Source: Arsenophonus sp048493715 (lineage in GTDB: Bacteria; Pseudomonadota; Gammaproteobacteria; Enterobacterales; Enterobacteriaceae). From it: a DNA stretch of 64,000 nucleotides. The stretch is taken from assembly GCA_048493715.1 (NCBI GenBank), contig JBGDCZ010000001.1, positions 62,001-126,000 on the forward strand. Direction: 5' to 3'. Made by a program: the position numbers and the translations under genes. Positions within the stretch are counted from its first letter, which is position 1. Every line of letters starts with the position of its first letter. Shown piece by piece: positions 1 through 9,076 of the stretch. The notes beneath the pieces are model-generated. The model had not been told where the DNA came from and searched no databases. It saw nothing but the letters and a program-made list of their open reading frames with translations.

Positions 1-365
1 TAATTGCTAATGAACCTGGCACCTATAAAGGCTTCTCTTCCAGCTATAGCGGCCATGGTTTCTCAGATATGAAATTTAATGTGATTGCTACATCTGATAT
101 GGCCGACTTTGATAAATGGGTACAAAAAGTAAAAACATCCAACAAAACGCTAGACAGCATGGCTGCATTTAACGAATTGGCTAAACCTAGTCACAATGTG
201 CCGGTTATCTATTTTTCAAGCGTAAAACCAAATCTCTATGAAGATCTGATATTAAAATTCGGCCATGAACATCATATCAATCATGCTGACAAAACCAGCC
301 ATGAAATGGCTGGAAATCAATTAATGCATATGAACCATTCTGCTCATGTCGATGCTAAGGAATAA
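1..365 (+). CDS. cyoA: Cytochrome bo3 ubiquinol oxidase subunit II (3' end only)
   Basis: The reading frame is open from the window edge (first full codon at base 3) to a TAA at 363-365, so only the C-terminal 120 or so residues are present. They include ANEPGTYKG and YSGHGFSDMKF, typical of the periplasmic cupredoxin-like domain of CyoA. The enterobacterial family has about 315 residues, so most of the gene lies upstream. The tail is His- and Met-rich (HEHHINHADK, HMNHSAH). Subunit II docks quinol oxidation to subunit I and, unlike cytochrome c oxidases, lacks a CuA site. The gene is followed 5 bp later by cyoB, as expected for the cyoABCDE operon. Identification is firm; the start is not visible. 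Confidence 0.95.
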   Translation, partial: IANEPGTYKGFSSSYSGHGFSDMKFNVIATSDMADFDKWVQKVKTSNKTLDSMAAFNELAKPSHNVPVIYFSSVKPNLYEDLILKFGHEHHINHADKTSHEMAGNQLMHMNHSAHVDAKE

Positions 366-370
366 ATGGT

Positions 371-2362
371 ATGTTGGGTAAATTATCGCTCGATGCAATC
401 CCTTTTCACGAGCCAATTATTGTTGTAACTGTGATCTGTATTTTATTAGCTGGTATAGCTATTTTAAGCGTTATCACCTATTTCGGTAAATGGAAGTGGC
501 TTTGGCGTGAATGGCTAACTAGTGTTGATCATAAAAAGATTGGCATTATGTATATTATCGTTGCCATGGTGATGCTACTGCGCGGTTTCGCAGACGCAAT
601 AATGATGCGAGGTCAACAAGCATTAGCATCTGCAGGTGAAGCTGGATTTTTACCTCCTCATCATTATGATCAAATTTTTACCGCTCACGGTGTGATCATG
701 ATATTTTTCATGGCAACACCTTTAGTGGTTGGCTTAATGAATTTAGTAGTTCCATTGCAAATCGGTGCGCGTGATGTGGCCTTTCCATTTTTAAATTCTC
801 TTAGCTTTTGGTTATTTGTCGTTGGCATTATTCTGATTAATCTGTCCTTAGGTATCGGTGAATTTGCTCAGACCGGCTGGCTGGCTTATCCCCCATTATC
901 AGGTAAAGAATACAATCCCGGTGTCGGGGTAGATTATTGGACATGGAGCCTGCAAATATCAGGAATCGGCACCACACTAACCGGAATAAACTTTTTTGCT
1001 ACCATTTTACGCATGCGTGCACCTGGCATATCAATGATGAAAATGCCGGTTTTTACCTGGACCGCGCTTTGTACTAACATGCTAATTATTGCTGCATTCC
1101 CTATCCTAACAGTTACCATTGCCCTACTCACATTAGACCGATATTTAGGCACCCATTTCTTCACCAACGATATGGGTGGCAATATGATGATGTACATTAA
1201 TTTGGTCTGGGCTTGGGGACATCCTGAAGTTTACATATTAGTGTTACCTGTTTTTGGTATATTTTCTGAAGTTACAGCCACTTTCTGCAAGAAACGTTTA
1301 TTTGGCTATACCTCTCTAGTCTGGGCAACGATTGTTATTACCGTAATGTCATTTGTCGTCTGGTTACATCACTTTTTTACCATGGGAAGCGGTGCAAACG
1401 TCAATGCATTCTTTGGTATAGCTACCATGATTATTGCTATTCCAACCGGAGTAAAAATATTTAATTGGCTATTTACTATGTACCATGGCCGGATCGAATT
1501 CAAAACACCAATGCTCTGGACTATTGGTTTTATTATTACCTTTTCAATTGGTGGTATGACCGGCGTACTACTGGCTGTTCCAGGTGCTAATTTTGTGCTA
1601 CATAATAGTTTATTTCTGATCGCCCATTTCCATAATGTCATTATTGGTGGTGTTGTCTTTGGTTGTTTTGCGGGTATGACATACTGGTTCCCGAAAGCAT
1701 TTGGTTTTACATTAAATGAAAAGTGGGGAGTTCGGGCTTTCTGGTTTTGGATCACCGGTTTTTTCATTGCCTTTATGCCGCTTTATATTCTGGGCTTCAT
1801 GGGTATGACTCGTCGTCTGAGCCAACATATTGATCCACAATATCATCCGATGCTGATGGTCGCTTCGCTTGGTACCGCTCTTATTGCCATCGGCATCATC
1901 TGCCAAGTCATGCAAATAGTAGTAAGTATTCGCGATCGCCACAAAAATCGCGATTTGACCGGCGATCCATGGGGTGGTCGTACACTAGAATGGTCAATAG
2001 CGTCTCCAGCACCTTTTTATAACTTTGCTATAGAGCCGCATATTGATACACGTGATGCTTGGTGGGATCTGAAAGAAAAAGGTGTTGCTTATAAACAACC
2101 AACTAAATATGAACCTATTCATATGCCAAAAAATACTTCTGCCGGGATAATTGTCTCAGCGTTTTGTCTAATTTTCGGTTTTGCCATGGTATGGCATATT
2201 TGGTGGCTAGCGATTGTTGGCTTCGCTGGTATTATAGCAACCTGGATTGGTAAAAGCTTTAATGACAATGTTGATTATTATGTCCCTGTGAAAGAAATTA
2301 AAAATATTGAGGACCAGCATTACGATGAACTGAAAAAAGCAGGTATCTATCATGTCAAATAA
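371..2362 (+). CDS. cyoB: Cytochrome bo3 ubiquinol oxidase subunit I
   Basis: This is the catalytic haem-copper subunit, which reduces oxygen to water with ubiquinol electrons and pumps protons across the inner membrane. The product has 663 residues, the same length as the E. coli protein. Landmarks include WGHPEVY near residue 282-288, with the His-Tyr pair of the CuB site, HHFFTMG near 333-339 with two more CuB histidines, and AHFHNVI near 418-424 with the haem ligands. Many hydrophobic helices are visible throughout. It sits 5 bp after cyoA and overlaps cyoC by 11 bp, which suggests translational coupling. I see no lesion, so aerobic respiration through this oxidase is probably functional. 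Confidence 0.98.
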   Translation: MLGKLSLDAIPFHEPIIVVTVICILLAGIAILSVITYFGKWKWLWREWLTSVDHKKIGIMYIIVAMVMLLRGFADAIMMRGQQALASAGEAGFLPPHHYDQIFTAHGVIMIFFMATPLVVGLMNLVVPLQIGARDVAFPFLNSLSFWLFVVGIILINLSLGIGEFAQTGWLAYPPLSGKEYNPGVGVDYWTWSLQISGIGTTLTGINFFATILRMRAPGISMMKMPVFTWTALCTNMLIIAAFPILTVTIALLTLDRYLGTHFFTNDMGGNMMMYINLVWAWGHPEVYILVLPVFGIFSEVTATFCKKRLFGYTSLVWATIVITVMSFVVWLHHFFTMGSGANVNAFFGIATMIIAIPTGVKIFNWLFTMYHGRIEFKTPMLWTIGFIITFSIGGMTGVLLAVPGANFVLHNSLFLIAHFHNVIIGGVVFGCFAGMTYWFPKAFGFTLNEKWGVRAFWFWITGFFIAFMPLYILGFMGMTRRLSQHIDPQYHPMLMVASLGTALIAIGIICQVMQIVVSIRDRHKNRDLTGDPWGGRTLEWSIASPAPFYNFAIEPHIDTRDAWWDLKEKGVAYKQPTKYEPIHMPKNTSAGIIVSAFCLIFGFAMVWHIWWLAIVGFAGIIATWIGKSFNDNVDYYVPVKEIKNIEDQHYDELKKAGIYHVK

Positions 2363-2969
2363 TGCAATAGCTAACCCAAATGTTGCCCATGAAAATCATG
2401 GGCAACATAATATAGGCGCAATAAAAATATTTGGTTTTTGGATCTATCTAATGAGCGATTTGATACTGTTTGCTTGCCTGTTTGCGACCTATGTTGTTTT
2501 AGTTAATGGTACTGCGGGCGGCCCGATAGGGAAAAATATTTTTAATCTCAATTTTGTATTGGTCGAAACCTTCCTACTATTATTCAGTAGCATCACTTAT
2601 GGATTTGCTATGCTTGCCATGTATAAGCAAAAAATAAATCTGGTTAAGTTATGGCTATTTATTACTTTTTTACTCGGTTTAGGTTTTGTTATCATGGAAT
2701 TTTATGAATCCCATGAACTAATTTCTGAGGGTTATGGACCTGATCACAGCGCTTTCCTATCCGTTTTCTTTACGCTAGTTAGCACACATGGTATCCATGT
2801 CAGCTTTGGTTTAGGCTGGATCATTATCATGATAATCCATGTTTCACGTCGTCGCCTGACTACCGTTAATCAGACTCGTTTGTGCTGTTTAAGTCTTTTT
2901 TGGCATTTCTTAGATGTTGTTTGGATCTGTGTATTTACCGTTGTTTATCTGTTGGGGGCAATTGCATGA
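2352..2969 (+). CDS. cyoC: Cytochrome bo3 ubiquinol oxidase subunit III
   Basis: This 205-residue membrane protein has the length and five-helix look of CyoC (204 in E. coli). The N-terminus contains a His/Asn-rich cytoplasmic stretch, then FGFWIYLMSDLILFACLFATY and a STHGIHVSFGLGW motif near the middle, both typical of subunit III. The start ATG lies inside the end of cyoB. The stop TGA overlaps the ATG of cyoD in an ATGA arrangement at 2966-2969. Subunit III stabilises the oxidase core and may supply oxygen access; it has no redox centre. The gene is intact. Confidence 0.97.
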   Translation: MSNNAIANPNVAHENHGQHNIGAIKIFGFWIYLMSDLILFACLFATYVVLVNGTAGGPIGKNIFNLNFVLVETFLLLFSSITYGFAMLAMYKQKINLVKLWLFITFLLGLGFVIMEFYESHELISEGYGPDHSAFLSVFFTLVSTHGIHVSFGLGWIIIMIIHVSRRRLTTVNQTRLCCLSLFWHFLDVVWICVFTVVYLLGAIA

Positions 2970-3298
2970 GTTACTCAAATACACCACACTCTGGTGCTAG
3001 CCACGGCAGTATGAAGACCTATTTAATTGGCTTTATACTCTCTATTATTTTAACGGTTGTCCCCTTCTGGATGGTAATGAATAGTACTTCATCCCATGAC
3101 ACTATTCTGTGGACCGTTGTTGGTGCGGCTATTGCCCAGATTCTAGTACATCTTGTCTGTTTCTTGCATATGAACACCTCCTCAGATGATCGTTGGAATC
3201 TTGTTGCCTTCTTATTCACCATTCTAATTATTGGCATTGTAGTTATTGGCTCTCTGTGGATAATGTATAATCTGAACATCAATATGATGCTCGACTAA
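2966..3298 (+). CDS. cyoD: Cytochrome bo3 ubiquinol oxidase subunit IV
   Basis: The product is a small membrane protein of 110 residues (109 in E. coli) starting MSYSNTPHSG. Three hydrophobic segments are visible. I chose the ATG at 2966 because it forms an ATGA overlap with the cyoC stop and matches the family N-terminus; the same frame stays open further upstream inside cyoC, which would give an unlikely N-terminal extension. CyoD helps assemble the CuB site of subunit I. It is followed 15 bp later by cyoE. Confidence 0.95.
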   Translation: MSYSNTPHSGASHGSMKTYLIGFILSIILTVVPFWMVMNSTSSHDTILWTVVGAAIAQILVHLVCFLHMNTSSDDRWNLVAFLFTILIIGIVVIGSLWIMYNLNINMMLD

Positions 3299-3313
3299 AG
3301 AGTTGTGGATAAG

Positions 3314-4198
3314 ATGAAGCAATATCTACAAGTGACCAAACCAGGAATTATTTTTGGTAATTTAATTTCGGTTATTGGTGGCTTTCTGCTCGCGGCTAAA
3401 AGTGTAATAGACTACCCTCTATTCATTGCCACACTACTGGGCGTATCTCTAGTCGTCGCTTCTGGTTGTGTTTTTAACAACTATATTGACCGAGATATCG
3501 ACCGAATGATGGAGAGAACTAAAAATCGACCTTTAGTTAAAGGACTTATTGAGCCGAAAATTTGTCTAACCTACGCTACTGTACTGGGTATCGCTGGCAT
3601 AACTTTACTATATATTGCTACCAATGTCTTAGCGATACTGCTTGCCGTTATCGGTTTTGTCATTTATGTCGGTGTTTACAGCCTCTATATTAAACGTAAA
3701 TCGGTTTACGGCACCCTGATAGGTAGCTTATCCGGCGCTGCGCCGCCAGTTATTGGTTACTGTGCGGTGTCTGCTCATTTTGATATGGGAGCATTGATTT
3801 TGCTATTGATCTTTAGCTTATGGCAAATGCCGCACTCTTATGCAATTGCTATTTTTCGCTTCAAAGATTATCAAACTGCCCATATTCCAGTGCTACCAGT
3901 AATTAAAGGCATTTCAGTCGCCAAAACTCATATCTTTTTATATATCCTTGCTTTTATGGTAGCAACTATCATGCTCGCTATTAACGGCTATGCAGGCTAC
4001 AAATACCTTATCGTTGCCGCCACGGTTAGTTTATGGTGGCTTGGTATGGCAATTTCTGGCTTTAAAAATCATAATGATGATCGCCTGTGGGCACGAAAAC
4101 TGTTTATATTTTCTATCGTTGCAATTACCTCTCTCAGCGTTATGATGTCTATCGATCCAACCGCTACCGTTGAACAAACTTTTATCTGCCTCAAATAA
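3314..4198 (+). CDS. cyoE: Protohaem IX farnesyltransferase (haem O synthase)
   Basis: This UbiA-type prenyltransferase adds a farnesyl group to haem B, making the haem O used by the bo3 oxidase encoded just upstream. The sequence shows the Asp-rich site NNYIDRDIDRMM near residues 53-64 and a second motif around the middle loop, with about eight membrane helices. I prefer the ATG at 3314, giving 294 residues and the family N-terminus MKQYLQVTKPG. An in-frame GTG at 3305 would add three residues, but the AAAGAG box then lies only two bases away. The gene closes the cyo operon. Confidence 0.95.
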   Translation: MKQYLQVTKPGIIFGNLISVIGGFLLAAKSVIDYPLFIATLLGVSLVVASGCVFNNYIDRDIDRMMERTKNRPLVKGLIEPKICLTYATVLGIAGITLLYIATNVLAILLAVIGFVIYVGVYSLYIKRKSVYGTLIGSLSGAAPPVIGYCAVSAHFDMGALILLLIFSLWQMPHSYAIAIFRFKDYQTAHIPVLPVIKGISVAKTHIFLYILAFMVATIMLAINGYAGYKYLIVAATVSLWWLGMAISGFKNHNDDRLWARKLFIFSIVAITSLSVMMSIDPTATVEQTFICLK

Positions 4199-4373
4199 TG
4201 ATTTTATCTTAAATAGTGGTAGTTAACTATAGCTACCTTCGCGACTAAAATCAGCAAGATGCTAACCTACAAACCACGTTTTTATTATATTGCTAATACC
4301 TTATCGACAAAAATATTAACTAATCGATTAAACCATTTTACAATGCCCACTGGTGAAGTTTCTGAGATAAACC

Positions 4374-5738
4374 ATGAATGATAGTAAAATGACGCCGAAA
4401 GAATTAAAGGCAACTTGGGGGTTAGGTGCGGTATTCACATTACGCATGTTGGGCATGTTCATGGTATTACCAATACTAACCAGCTATGGACAACAACTGA
4501 AAGATGCCAGTGAATTTTTACTTGGTTTAGCTATTGGAATTTATGGTATCAGTCAAGCTATCTTTCAAATTCCATTTGGTTTAATGTCCGACCGATTTGG
4601 CCTTAAGCAATTGATTATTAACGGATTGCTTATCTTTATTGCTGGCAGTGTAATTGCTGCACTGACGGATTCCATTTGGGGAATTATTATTGGTCGCGCT
4701 TTACAAGGCGCAGGCGCTATCTCCGCCGCGATTATGGCGCTACTATCAGATCTCACTAGTGAACAGAATAGAACAAAAGCCATGGCTTTTATGGGAATAA
4801 GCTTTGGTATCACTTTTTCCACTGCGATTATTCTCGGTCCGATTATTACTCATGCTATCGGCTTACATGGCCTTTTTTGGGCAATAAGCTTATTCGCCTT
4901 AGGCGGGATATTGATAATTCGTGTTGCCGTGCCAGACAGTCACTATCCTATCGTTAATCGCGAAACGAATTTCATCAAAAATAGTGTAAAAAGAATAATA
5001 AATAACAGCCAATTGCTTAAACTTAATTTTGGTATTTTTTGCTTACATAGCCTGTTGATGGCAAATTTTGTTGCTTTACCATTAGTAATTATCGATTCAG
5101 GCTTACCAGCTAACCAACATTGGAAAATATATTTAGGGACGTTATTGGTAGCTTTCGTCACTGTTCTACCTTTTGTTATCTATGCTGAAAAGCGGCACCG
5201 AATGAAACAAGTTTTCCTAATATGTATTAGTATATTATTTATATCTGAATTAACATTCTGCTTTTCCAATAAACAATTCTGGTTAATAGTCATCGGTCTC
5301 CAACTCTTTTTCATTGCTTTTAATGTCATGGAAGCTTTATTGCCCTCACTGATTAGTAAAGAAGCACCTGCCGGCTATAAAGGAACGGCTATGGGTCTCT
5401 ATTCAACCAGCCAGTTTCTAGGTGTGGCTTTAGGTGGCATCGTGGGTGGTTGGCTCTTTCAATTACATAGTGCTTCCTTGGTCTTTATGGCCGGACTGGT
5501 TGTTTGTGCCTGTTGGTTTGTTATTAGTTTAAATATGCACCAACCCTCTTATACCAGTAGCATACGTTTAATTCTACCCCAACAAATCAAAGATTTTAAT
5601 TTGCTCCAAAACCAATTAATGAATGAACCAGGCGTGAACGAAGTAATGTTAGATACAAAAGCACTTAGCGCTTACATTAAAATAGATAAAAAAATTATCA
5701 ATCGGCAACAACTGGAAACTATCATTAAGAACCAATAG
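4374..5738 (+). CDS. yajR: MFS transporter YajR
   Basis: This 454-residue protein has exactly the E. coli YajR length. It shows twelve hydrophobic segments and the major facilitator motif A, GLMSDRFGLK, near residues 67-76. The last 65 or so residues are soluble and resemble the small ferredoxin-like domain that marks YajR (VNEVMLDTKALSAYIKI). The substrate is unknown. It lies 175 bp after cyoE, in the E. coli order, and converges on the yajQ remnant. No lesion is visible. Confidence 0.93.
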   Translation: MNDSKMTPKELKATWGLGAVFTLRMLGMFMVLPILTSYGQQLKDASEFLLGLAIGIYGISQAIFQIPFGLMSDRFGLKQLIINGLLIFIAGSVIAALTDSIWGIIIGRALQGAGAISAAIMALLSDLTSEQNRTKAMAFMGISFGITFSTAIILGPIITHAIGLHGLFWAISLFALGGILIIRVAVPDSHYPIVNRETNFIKNSVKRIINNSQLLKLNFGIFCLHSLLMANFVALPLVIIDSGLPANQHWKIYLGTLLVAFVTVLPFVIYAEKRHRMKQVFLICISILFISELTFCFSNKQFWLIVIGLQLFFIAFNVMEALLPSLISKEAPAGYKGTAMGLYSTSQFLGVALGGIVGGWLFQLHSASLVFMAGLVVCACWFVISLNMHQPSYTSSIRLILPQQIKDFNLLQNQLMNEPGVNEVMLDTKALSAYIKIDKKIINRQQLETIIKNQ

Positions 5739-5745
5739 GGTACTG

Positions 5746-5766
5746 CCTGCCGTAGGATACCGCAGG
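5746..5766. terminator. Hairpin between convergent yajR and yajQ remnant
   Basis: CCTGC and GTA on the left pair with TAC and GCAGG on the right around a GGA loop, with one C-C mismatch. A second small stem (CTGAT/ATCAG) follows at 5768-5780. The position 8 bp after the yajR stop suits a terminator, but no strong T run follows. Confidence 0.5.
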
Positions 5767-5780
5767 CCTGATAAAATCAG

Positions 5781-6268
5781 TCACAAAAATTAGTAAATTG
5801 AAAAGGTTAACCAAATTCAGCCTGTCGCACTAGCACAATGACGGATTGTAAATCATTACATGATTTACCGGTTGCTCGCACTTGCTTCTCCCTGAATTTG
5901 CGTCTGAACCTTCAATTTACTATCTTGATTAGTTTAATGATCTTTTTTACCATTGCCGTATAATACGTTGCAGTTAAGGAAGCATCAAGGCTATAAGTTT
6001 TCCCGCTATGAACAATATTGTCAGGTATATTTAAGACTGCACCATCAATGCCACGCTTAGCTAATTTCTCGCGTAAAATATCGACCAACTGACTTACTTG
6101 AAAATCAGAAACACTCGTTACTTTAATCGATTCATTCTTTTCATTTAATTCAAAACTGGCCTCAACATTGCGAAAATCCCAACGACTCACTAATTCACGT
6201 TGTGCATTTTCAACGGCATTACAAACTTCATGCATATCAACTTCAGAAACTATATCAAATGATGGCAT
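5781..6268 (-). pseudogene. yajQ: YajQ nucleotide-binding protein, degraded
   Basis: The first 115 or so codons (MPSFDIVSEVD..., DFRNVEASFELN, IVHSGKTY) match YajQ, a protein of about 163 residues that binds cyclic-di-GMP or nucleotides in related bacteria. A missing A near 5920 shifts the frame and stops the protein at 118 residues. The rest of the gene is still readable in other frames: DSKLKVQTQIQGE, then ATGKS, then LVRQAEFG followed by a TAA in place of a Gln codon, then PFQFTNF, ending near 5781. That makes at least two frameshifts and one nonsense change. A truncated product could still be made but would lack most of the second half-domain. Confidence 0.88.
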
Positions 6269-6493
6269 ATTTCATGACCTCCTAATTCCCCATAAAATAG
6301 CATAATACTACTTTTTATTATCAGCAAAAGCTCTATACTTTATGTTGAATAGTTGAGCAAAAAGCATAATCGATTGAGTAAGATGGAAAACAATAGCAAT
6401 AATGATCGTTAGCATTTAAGCCATTGGCAAGTTAAGGCTAACAACATTATAAACACAATTATTTATCAATTAATTAAGCAGAGAGAAAACCAA

Positions 6494-7084
6494 ATGTCAC
6501 CAACAGTTCTCGTTTGCCTGGCGCATGGTAGTGAAGAAATAGAAGCCGTAACAGCGATTGATCTGTTAACTAGGGCCGGTATCCAAGTAACAACTGCCAG
6601 TACCGCAGATAATGGCGAACTAATATTAACTTGCTCACGGGGAGTAAAAATTGTTGCTGACACTCAATTAGTCAAGGTTATTGAACAGGGCTTTGCTGCC
6701 ATAGTACTACCTGGTGGATTGAAAGGAGCAGAAGCATTTCGCGATAATCCGCTAATTATTGAAAAAATTCGCCAAGCCCATAATATGGGCAAAATCATCG
6801 CCGCTATCTGTGCTGTACCGGCAATCGTATTAGAACACCATAACTTATTTCCTATTGGCAATATGACGGGTTACCCCACTTTACAAAATAAAATTGCCAG
6901 CCAAAAACACGTTGATTCTCGTGTCTACTATGACGAACGAGTAAAATTACTCACCAGCCAAGGGCCTGCCACAGCTATTGATTTTTCACTTAAACTTATC
7001 GAGCTACTCGTTGGTAAAGAAAAGGCAGCGGAGGTTGCTTCACAACTTGTCCTGCCGACTGGGATTTACAACTATGCCAGCTAA
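6494..7084 (+). CDS. yajL: Protein deglycase / oxidative-stress chaperone YajL (DJ-1/PfpI family)
   Basis: The product has 196 residues, as in E. coli. It carries the DJ-1 fold signature with the nucleophile elbow AAICAVPA, whose Cys is near residue 106, and the acidic partner in GSEEIEAVT near residues 12-20. Members protect proteins against oxidative and glyoxal damage; the exact chemistry is debated. An AGAGAAAA box lies just before the ATG. In E. coli panE sits between yajQ and yajL; here only about 225 bp of non-coding DNA remains, so panE has been lost from this spot. The gene converges with thiI. Confidence 0.95.
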   Translation: MSPTVLVCLAHGSEEIEAVTAIDLLTRAGIQVTTASTADNGELILTCSRGVKIVADTQLVKVIEQGFAAIVLPGGLKGAEAFRDNPLIIEKIRQAHNMGKIIAAICAVPAIVLEHHNLFPIGNMTGYPTLQNKIASQKHVDSRVYYDERVKLLTSQGPATAIDFSLKLIELLVGKEKAAEVASQLVLPTGIYNYAS

Positions 7085-7161
7085 TGTGAGGTGCTGGTAA
7101 ATTGCCCAAATTAATTTAGAACATGAACCTATACTGATAGCAAAAAAGTTAACCAGTTAGA

Positions 7162-8610
7162 TTAAGGTCGATACACTTTTACATTTTTAAAACCTTGTTC
7201 ATGTAAATAAAGTGCCTGTAAGCGGCTCATAATGCCGCGCTCACAATAGAGCAAATATGTTTTTTCTTTTGGCAGTTCCCCAAATTGGCTATTCAACTTA
7301 TAAAATGGCAGTAACTTTACTTTAACCCCTTCAAGCTGGGATGGACGTGCTTCCTGTTCATCAGGGGAACGAATATCCAGAATTATATCATCATCGGAAA
7401 ATGTAGTGACTATTTCTACTGCCGGTGTTTCTTCTTGGCTATAATTCATTAACTGACAAATATCAACATTTTGTGCTGTACTAACAATATGATCAAGAAG
7501 AGTAAAATCAAAATTAGTTTCTTGAGCTTCAATTTTTTCTTTTACTGCTTTCACGGTTGGTTTTTTCGAGATCACACCACAAAATTCTGGCATAGTACGA
7601 GCAAAATCTTCCGTCCCTATCTCACGAGCAATTTTAATAATACTTTCTTTATCATGTGAAATTAAAGGCCGTAAAATCAAGGTATCTGTAGCATTATCAA
7701 TTAAACGTAGATTAGTTAATGTCTGGCTGGAAACTTGCCCTAACGCTTCTCCAGTTACTAATGCTTGAATACCATAACGTTCCGCTATTTTAGCGGCCGC
7801 ACGCACCATCATCCTTTTCAGTACCACCCCCATATGGCTATCATCAATTTTTTCAAGAATTTCGGTTACAATCGGGACAAAATCTATTACCACAAAACGT
7901 ACTTTATGTGAACGACCAAAACGATGCCAAAGATGGTAAGCAACCAGCTTCACACCAAGCTCATGGCCGGCACCACCGAGATTAAAAAAGCAGTAATGGA
8001 CTCGGCAACCGCGCCGCATTAGCATGTAGCTAGACACCCCTGAATCAAACCCACCCGAAATCAGCGATAAAACATCTTCTTGCGTCCCAATAGGAAAGCC
8101 ACCGATCCCTTGAATACGGGATTTAACCAGAATCACTTTATCGTTTTCAATTTCAAGATTCAGAGTGATATCAGGCTGATTGAGTTTTACCTTCGCTGAC
8201 GAAATATGTTGATTTAAACCACCACCAACATAACGTTCTACTTCCATTGAAGTAAAATCATGCTTACCCCGACGCTTAACTCGCACACAAAAAGTTTTAT
8301 TAGTTAACCATTCGGCATAAGTTGCATAAGCTAACTCAAAAATATGATGGAGATCCCGGAATTGATATTCTTCAACTAACAGAATATGATGAATACCAGG
8401 AATTCTTGTTAAGGCATCACAAATTTCACCATGGTATGTGTTTTTTTTGATGCGAACTTCGATATTATCCCAATGGCGAATAACGACAATTTCCGCATCC
8501 AATACCTTCAATATATTAAGAATATTGCTAGCTAGGATCTTAATAAAGCGCAAGCGCACTGATTGGCTTTTGATGGTAATTTCAGGAAATAGTTTAATAA
8601 TAAACTTCAT
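7162..8610 (-). CDS. thiI: tRNA 4-thiouridine synthase / thiamine thiazole sulfur carrier
   Basis: ThiI makes 4-thiouridine at tRNA position 8 and passes sulfur into the thiamine thiazole ring. From the ATG at 8610 the product has 482 residues, matching E. coli; an in-frame ATG at 8655 adds 15 unmatched residues, so I rejected it. The order of parts is a THUMP region, a PP-loop (SGGFDSGVSS, near 185), and a C-terminal rhodanese domain with the catalytic Cys at 456 (LLYCERGIMS). All key residues are present. It is transcribed divergently from xseB-ispA-dxs. Confidence 0.97.
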   Translation of the reverse strand: MKFIIKLFPEITIKSQSVRLRFIKILASNILNILKVLDAEIVVIRHWDNIEVRIKKNTYHGEICDALTRIPGIHHILLVEEYQFRDLHHIFELAYATYAEWLTNKTFCVRVKRRGKHDFTSMEVERYVGGGLNQHISSAKVKLNQPDITLNLEIENDKVILVKSRIQGIGGFPIGTQEDVLSLISGGFDSGVSSYMLMRRGCRVHYCFFNLGGAGHELGVKLVAYHLWHRFGRSHKVRFVVIDFVPIVTEILEKIDDSHMGVVLKRMMVRAAAKIAERYGIQALVTGEALGQVSSQTLTNLRLIDNATDTLILRPLISHDKESIIKIAREIGTEDFARTMPEFCGVISKKPTVKAVKEKIEAQETNFDFTLLDHIVSTAQNVDICQLMNYSQEETPAVEIVTTFSDDDIILDIRSPDEQEARPSQLEGVKVKLLPFYKLNSQFGELPKEKTYLLYCERGIMSRLQALYLHEQGFKNVKVYRP

Positions 8611-8815
8611 AAGTTTTATATAAAACTGGATTTTTATTTTTGCTAATAAGCGCATACTTATGCATATTCATTAGCAGGACGTTTGATTTTCAGGCGAGAA
8701 GTATATCACTATATTACGCCAATGCTAAAAATCACAAAAGAATAATACTATATGCATAAATGTAGTAAAATAAACTGTCTTGCGAGCATATTCACCTGAT
8801 ATTAAGGTAAGTAAA

Positions 8816-9076
8816 ATGATTATGGCTAAAAAGAAAATTTCTGATATACAAGATCCACTATCTTTTGAAACTACACTGACAGCGTTAGAGCAAATCGTTA
8901 GACGTTTAGAGTCAGGTGAACTTCCGCTTGAAAAAGCATTAAGTGAATTTGAGCATGGGATCCAATTAGCCAGACAAGGTCAAGAAGCGTTGCAACAAGC
9001 AGAACAACGGGTCCAAATTTTGTTACAAGACGACGATAATGCTCCACTAGATAACTTTACTCCGGAAGATAAATAA
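8816..9076 (+). CDS. xseB: Exonuclease VII small subunit
   Basis: This small acidic protein (86 residues from the ATG at 8816) contains SFETTLTALEQIVRRLESG and the helical EQRVQILL segment found in XseB. With XseA it degrades single-stranded DNA into short oligonucleotides. AAGG at 8806-8809 gives a good ribosome site for the 8816 ATG; 8822 is an alternative. A longer in-frame start at 8780 would add unmatched residues. Its TAA directly abuts the ispA ATG, indicating an operon xseB-ispA-dxs. Confidence 0.93.
   Translation: MIMAKKKISDIQDPLSFETTLTALEQIVRRLESGELPLEKALSEFEHGIQLARQGQEALQQAEQRVQILLQDDDNAPLDNFTPEDK

Noticed and set aside
1369..1767. Long open frame antisense to cyoB (and similar long antisense frames across cyoB, carB, dnaK and nhaA)
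   Set aside because: These are shadows of strongly coding genes on the opposite strand and show no independent family features.
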